Position numbers and translations under genes: made by a program
The notes under the pieces: generated by a model
Told to the model about the DNA's origin: nothing
What the model saw: only the letters and a program-made list of their open reading frames with translations
Database searches by the model: none
In this document: positions 61,943 to 64,000 of the stretch, one piece after another
How positions within the stretch are numbered: position 1 is the first letter of the stretch
How the letters are laid out: every line of letters starts with the position of its first letter
Origin: Planctomycetota bacterium
GTDB lineage: Bacteria > Planctomycetota > Phycisphaerae > Phycisphaerales > UBA1924
Reading direction: 5' to 3'
Length of the DNA: 64,000 bases
NCBI GenBank assembly: GCA_024276195.1
Contig: JAJRXR010000075.1
Location: forward strand, 1-64,000

Positions 61943-63198
61943 AGGTGATTCTTGCGGTCATCCTGTTTGTTGTGCGCCTGGTGGTGCAGACGGTGTTTTT
62001 GGCGCTCGGGCAGATCTGGGCGAACAAGACGCGGTCGGTGCTGACGTGCCTGGGGATTATTTTCGGTGTGGCCGCCGTGATCGCGGTGGTGGGGTTGCTC
62101 GGGGGGATGCGCGGGTTTGTGCTCAAGGAGTTCGAGACGATCGGCGCCAAGAAGATGTGGGTCTGGGGCGATGTGCCCGAGTCCAAAGAGTCGGTGATGT
62201 CGTGGACGGACGTCAAGATGACGCTCTCCGAGGCGAAGCTGATCCTTGAGAAGGCGCCGTCGATCGACACGCTCACGCCCATGACCGAGATGGGCATGGG
62301 CGTGTCGTACAAGGGCAAGGTTTTGCAGGGCATCCGGGTCAAGGGGGTGTGGAGCGAGTGGCACGAGATCGAGGACCGTCAGGTAATCTACGGGCGCCCG
62401 TTCTCGCGCATTGATGAGGAAGAGGCGCGCCAGGTGGCGCTGGTGAACCTGACGGCGATCGAGAAGCTCGGTCTGAGCACGGACCCGTCGGGGGAGTACA
62501 TCCTGCTGGATAACCGGCGGTTCCTGGTGATCGGGCTGGTGGAGACCAAGGACTTCAGCTTCGCCGACGGCGGGCAGGGCGCCGAGGCCGAGATCATCAT
62601 CCCGTACGCGACCGTCAAGTCGATGAACCCGTACTCCGGGGTCTACTTCACGATGCAGATGAAGGACCCGGACGCGGCGGACGACGCCGAGGCGGAGGTC
62701 CGGTTCATTCTTCGCAACCGGCGGGGGCTCGGGCCGGAGGATGAGGACACGTTCGGGATTCAGGTGCTGCAGAGCGTGATCGAGCAGTTCAACATGATCG
62801 CCAGCGTCGCGACGATCGGGGGGTTCTTTGTCGCGGCGATCTCGCTGTTCGTGGGCGGGATCGGGATCATGAACATCATGCTCGTGTCGGTGTCGGAGCG
62901 GACGCGGGAGATCGGGCTGCGCAAGGCGGTGGGGGCGAAGCCGCCGACGGTGCTGCTGCAGTTTCTGGTCGAGGCGATCGTGCTGTGCCTGGTGGGCGGG
63001 CTGATCGGCCTCGGGATCGGCCAGGGCGTGATCATGGGCTTCCGCGCCGGGCTGGACTGGATGAGCGAGGCGGGGGTTCCCGTGTGGATCGTGGTGGGGG
63101 TGCTGGCGGTGACGGGCGCCACGGGCGTGATCTTTGGCATGTTCCCGGCGATCAAGGCGGCCAGGCTCAACCCGATCGACGCGCTGCGCCACGAATAA
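61939..63198 (+). CDS. MacB-type ABC transporter permease
   Basis: A 419-residue permease. It has an N-terminal transmembrane helix (WANKTRSVLTCLGIIFGVAA), a large periplasmic MacB_PCD domain (MGMGVSYKGKVLQGIRVKGV, YILLDNRRFLVIGLVE), and a C-terminal FtsX region with three helices (GGFFVAAISLFVGGIGIMNI, MLVSVSERTREIGLRKAVGA, VVGVLAVTGATGVIFGMFPA). It ends with the hallmark KAARLNPIDALRHE. It probably drives mechanotransmission to the TolC-like channel downstream. Confidence 0.93.
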   Translation: MKVILAVILFVVRLVVQTVFLALGQIWANKTRSVLTCLGIIFGVAAVIAVVGLLGGMRGFVLKEFETIGAKKMWVWGDVPESKESVMSWTDVKMTLSEAKLILEKAPSIDTLTPMTEMGMGVSYKGKVLQGIRVKGVWSEWHEIEDRQVIYGRPFSRIDEEEARQVALVNLTAIEKLGLSTDPSGEYILLDNRRFLVIGLVETKDFSFADGGQGAEAEIIIPYATVKSMNPYSGVYFTMQMKDPDAADDAEAEVRFILRNRRGLGPEDEDTFGIQVLQSVIEQFNMIASVATIGGFFVAAISLFVGGIGIMNIMLVSVSERTREIGLRKAVGAKPPTVLLQFLVEAIVLCLVGGLIGLGIGQGVIMGFRAGLDWMSEAGVPVWIVVGVLAVTGATGVIFGMFPAIKAARLNPIDALRHE

Positions 63199-63267
63199 AC
63201 CTTTCTTGAAACGCCAATCCTGAGACGCCAAGACGCCTCGGACCGATCTGTTCTCTAGAGGACCCGG

Positions 63268-64000
63268 ATGCACACGACACACGAGTTGGCCAGACAAAGT
63301 ACCCCGATCGTGCGCTTCGCTGCAGGGGGCGCGTTGGTCGGGATGGCGCTCGCGCTGAGCGCCTGCACCAACCCGTTCGGGTCGGACCCGATGGACTACG
63401 ACCGGCGCACGTCCGGCGAGCGGCTGCGCGAGATCCGCTCGCTGCCGGTCGATCGCTACCGGGCGCCGGAGGTTGACGCGCAGGTCGAGACGGACAGCGC
63501 GGTCGCGGCGGCCCGGGCGCGCTTCGAGGCGATGGAGACGTACGAGCTCTCGCTTGAGCAGGCGCGGGCCGAGACGCTGACGAACAACCTGGGGCTTCGG
63601 GCGACGCTGGTGGCGCCCGCGATCGCCGCGGAGGCGGTCAACGTGGAGGAGGGGCGGTTCGAGGGGGTCTTCACGCTCTCGGGCGCCTGGATTGAAACCG
63701 ATTCGCCGACGGCCTCGACACTCGCGGGCTCGCAGACACGGACGCAAACGATCACGCCGGGCCTGCGCATTCCGCTGCGCACGGGGGGGGAGGCGTCGAT
63801 CACGGTGCCGATCACGAAGTTTCAGACGGACAACGCGTTCAGCACGCTCAACCCGGCGGTGACGGCGGATTTGCAGTTCTCGCTGAGCCACAACCTGCTC
63901 CGGGGCGCGGGTCGGCGCGCGACGATGCACTCGGTGCGCATCGCCGACTACAACCGCCAGATTTCTGAGGTACAGACCAAGCTCGAGATCATCCGTCAGC
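63268..64000 (+). CDS. TolC-like outer-membrane efflux lipoprotein, 3' end cut
   Basis: The first 244 codons of an outer-membrane factor of the TolC/OprM type, open to the window edge. The N-terminus MHTTHELARQSTPIVRFAAG leads to a hydrophobic stretch and a lipobox-like MALALSAC near residue 30. The mature part has YELSLEQARAETLTNNLGLR, typical of TolC repeats, and LSHNLLRGAGRRATMHSVRI. GAGGA lies upstream of ATG 63268. It follows the MacB-type permease by 69 bp, completing a tripartite efflux operon. Confidence 0.88.
   Translation, partial: MHTTHELARQSTPIVRFAAGGALVGMALALSACTNPFGSDPMDYDRRTSGERLREIRSLPVDRYRAPEVDAQVETDSAVAAARARFEAMETYELSLEQARAETLTNNLGLRATLVAPAIAAEAVNVEEGRFEGVFTLSGAWIETDSPTASTLAGSQTRTQTITPGLRIPLRTGGEASITVPITKFQTDNAFSTLNPAVTADLQFSLSHNLLRGAGRRATMHSVRIADYNRQISEVQTKLEIIRQ

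Overview
The window is a GC-rich bacterial chromosome segment (about two-thirds G+C by eye) that most resembles a planctomycete, probably of the Phycisphaerae. The evidence is a type IV prepilin-like protein with [18 protein letters not shown] and a C-terminal DGHAEW motif, a PEP-CTERM-like VPAPAS...RRRR sorting tail, a HYExAFE family protein, small membrane proteins with C-terminal zinc ribbons, and several families of short palindromic repeats. No rRNA, tRNA or CRISPR was seen.

1-12.2 kb is a cell-surface glycan locus: GT4 glycosyltransferases, a sulfotransferase and a collapsed sulfotransferase remnant, two SAM methyltransferases, a large unknown glycan-type protein, a CgeB-like glycosyltransferase, an HldE-like fusion in reversed domain order, and a GT2 glycosyltransferase. 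12.2-27.2 kb is mostly housekeeping: pabB, pyruvate phosphate dikinase with a histone-like basic N-terminal tail, der, an orphan prepilin-like gene, an SPFH/GYF plus zinc-ribbon pair resembling YdjI/YdjG, a DUF6265-like protein, a cysteine-less TlpA-like protein, trpC, a CPBP protease and trpS.

27.2-34.3 kb is accessory in character: truA carrying a palindromic repeat inside its coding sequence, a zinc-ribbon membrane protein whose C-terminus is encoded by a repeat, a REP-associated tyrosine transposase (RAYT) flanked by matching palindromes, a PEP-CTERM-like protein, a GT4 glycosyltransferase with another in-frame repeat insertion, and a large helical secreted protein. 34.3-53.4 kb holds a NuoG-like subunit, a TPR protein, hisS, an AhpD-like enzyme, a lipoprotein, signal peptidase I with a large insertion, RicT/PSP1 with an arginine-rich tail, small secreted proteins, HYExAFE, a lipase-like hydrolase, an MCE (MlaD/MlaF) lipid-transport pair and a second Mla-like ATPase, a cysteine desulfurase, a TetR regulator and rnpA-yidD.

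53.4-64 kb contains a ketoacyl-synthase pair (one catalytically intact, one lacking all the usual active-site residues) around a GxxExxR-like gene, glyS with an unusual AT-richer internal block, and a MacA-MacB-TolC-like tripartite efflux operon running off the right edge. Besides the genes, the striking signal is the density and variety of palindromic repeats, several of which have been absorbed into proteins, and the matching AT-rich blocks inside both class II aminoacyl-tRNA synthetase genes.
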